The position numbers and the translations under genes were made by a program. The notes under the pieces are model-generated. The model had not been told where the DNA came from, searched no databases, and worked only from the letters and a program-made list of their open reading frames with translations. Of a stretch of 22,429 nt of DNA, positions 22,224 through 22,429 are shown piece by piece (the stretch's first letter is position 1; each line of letters starts with the position of its first letter). The stretch comes from an uncultured Oscillospiraceae bacterium (GTDB taxonomy: Bacteria > Bacillota > Clostridia > Oscillospirales > Oscillospiraceae). The stretch covers positions 1-22,429 of the forward strand of contig CAKTKT010000029.1 in assembly GCA_934572325.1 (NCBI GenBank), written 5' to 3'.

Positions 22224-22429
22224 TTACGCCTGCTCTCTCATCTTAGCAAAGCACTCGCTGCAGTAGACAGGGCGATCGGACTTGGGCTCAAAAGGAACCT
22301 TTGCCTCGCCGCCGCATGCGGCGCAGACTGCGGTGTAGAACTCGCGCGGACCGCGGGCGGCGTTCTTGCGGGCGTCACGGCAGGCCTTGCAGCGCTGGGG
22401 CTCGTTCTGGAAGCCGCGCTCTGCATAGA
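22224..22429 (-). CDS. Zinc-ribbon protein (5' end beyond window)
   Basis: The last 67 residues of a small protein whose start lies past the window edge. It begins in-frame with YAERGFQNEPQRCKACRDARK, the pattern of the zf-trcl probable zinc-binding domain, and continues with AVCAACGGEAKVPFEPKSDRPVYCSECF, a second C-x-x-C / C-x-x-C ribbon; this pairing is common in small clostridial proteins of about 80-95 residues. Four C-x-x-C-type elements (one zf-trcl pair visible, its partner presumably upstream) would hold two zinc ions. Molecular function is unknown; nucleic-acid or protein binding is a guess from the fold. Confidence 0.85.
   Translation of the reverse strand, partial: YAERGFQNEPQRCKACRDARKNAARGPREFYTAVCAACGGEAKVPFEPKSDRPVYCSECFAKMREQA

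Overview
The window is GC-rich, tightly packed chromosomal DNA from an anaerobic, spore-forming member of the Firmicutes, probably a gut Clostridia lineage near the Oscillospiraceae. The lineage is inferred from gene content: spoIVA and a CwlD-type amidase (endospore formation), a type III glutamine synthetase, a pyrophosphate-type phosphofructokinase, a DUF1858 protein, a Trp-type ABC transporter ATPase and SigA-type promoters. No rRNA, tRNA, CRISPR array or insertion sequence was recognised, and most genes look like ordinary core genes.

Layout. 1-470: 3' end of an ABC transporter ATPase. 597-3959: a CofE-like gamma-glutamyl ligase and glutamine synthetase III, same strand, separated by a hairpin. 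4027-7724 (minus): a GPH-type sugar symporter, an alanine/glycine:cation symporter and a probable papain-like-fold protein. 7864-10502 (plus): a MoxR-type AAA+ ATPase coupled to a von Willebrand A protein. 10591-12920: divergent PPi-type phosphofructokinase (minus) and class II fructose-bisphosphate aldolase (plus). 13012-14664: a P-type-ATPase-like membrane protein with almost every catalytic motif altered. 14961-15971: a XerC/D-like tyrosine recombinase. 15979-20385 (minus): a GME-fold protein, RadA, an amidase and SpoIVA. 20470-22429 (minus): Nif3-like protein, TrmK, a DUF1858 protein and the 3' part of a zinc-ribbon protein.

How the genes fit together. Phosphofructokinase and aldolase catalyse consecutive glycolytic steps and share a divergent promoter region. 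The gamma-glutamyl ligase and glutamine synthetase both act on glutamate. MoxR and VWA proteins are known to work as pairs on protein clients. SpoIVA, the amidase and RadA form a sporulation/repair block, with a good SigE-type promoter in front of spoIVA. TrmK and Nif3 are a conserved pair in Firmicutes.

The most unusual items are the P-type-ATPase-like protein that appears to lack its actuator domain and catalytic motifs yet keeps a 550-codon open frame; the CofE homologue with no other F420 gene in view, preceded by a large inverted repeat covering both its promoter and its ribosome binding site; an octamer repeated four times around the recombinase promoter; and the SigE-type spoIVA promoter embedded in a terminator-like hairpin. 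All functional statements rest on reading the sequence and recalled family knowledge; no database search was run.
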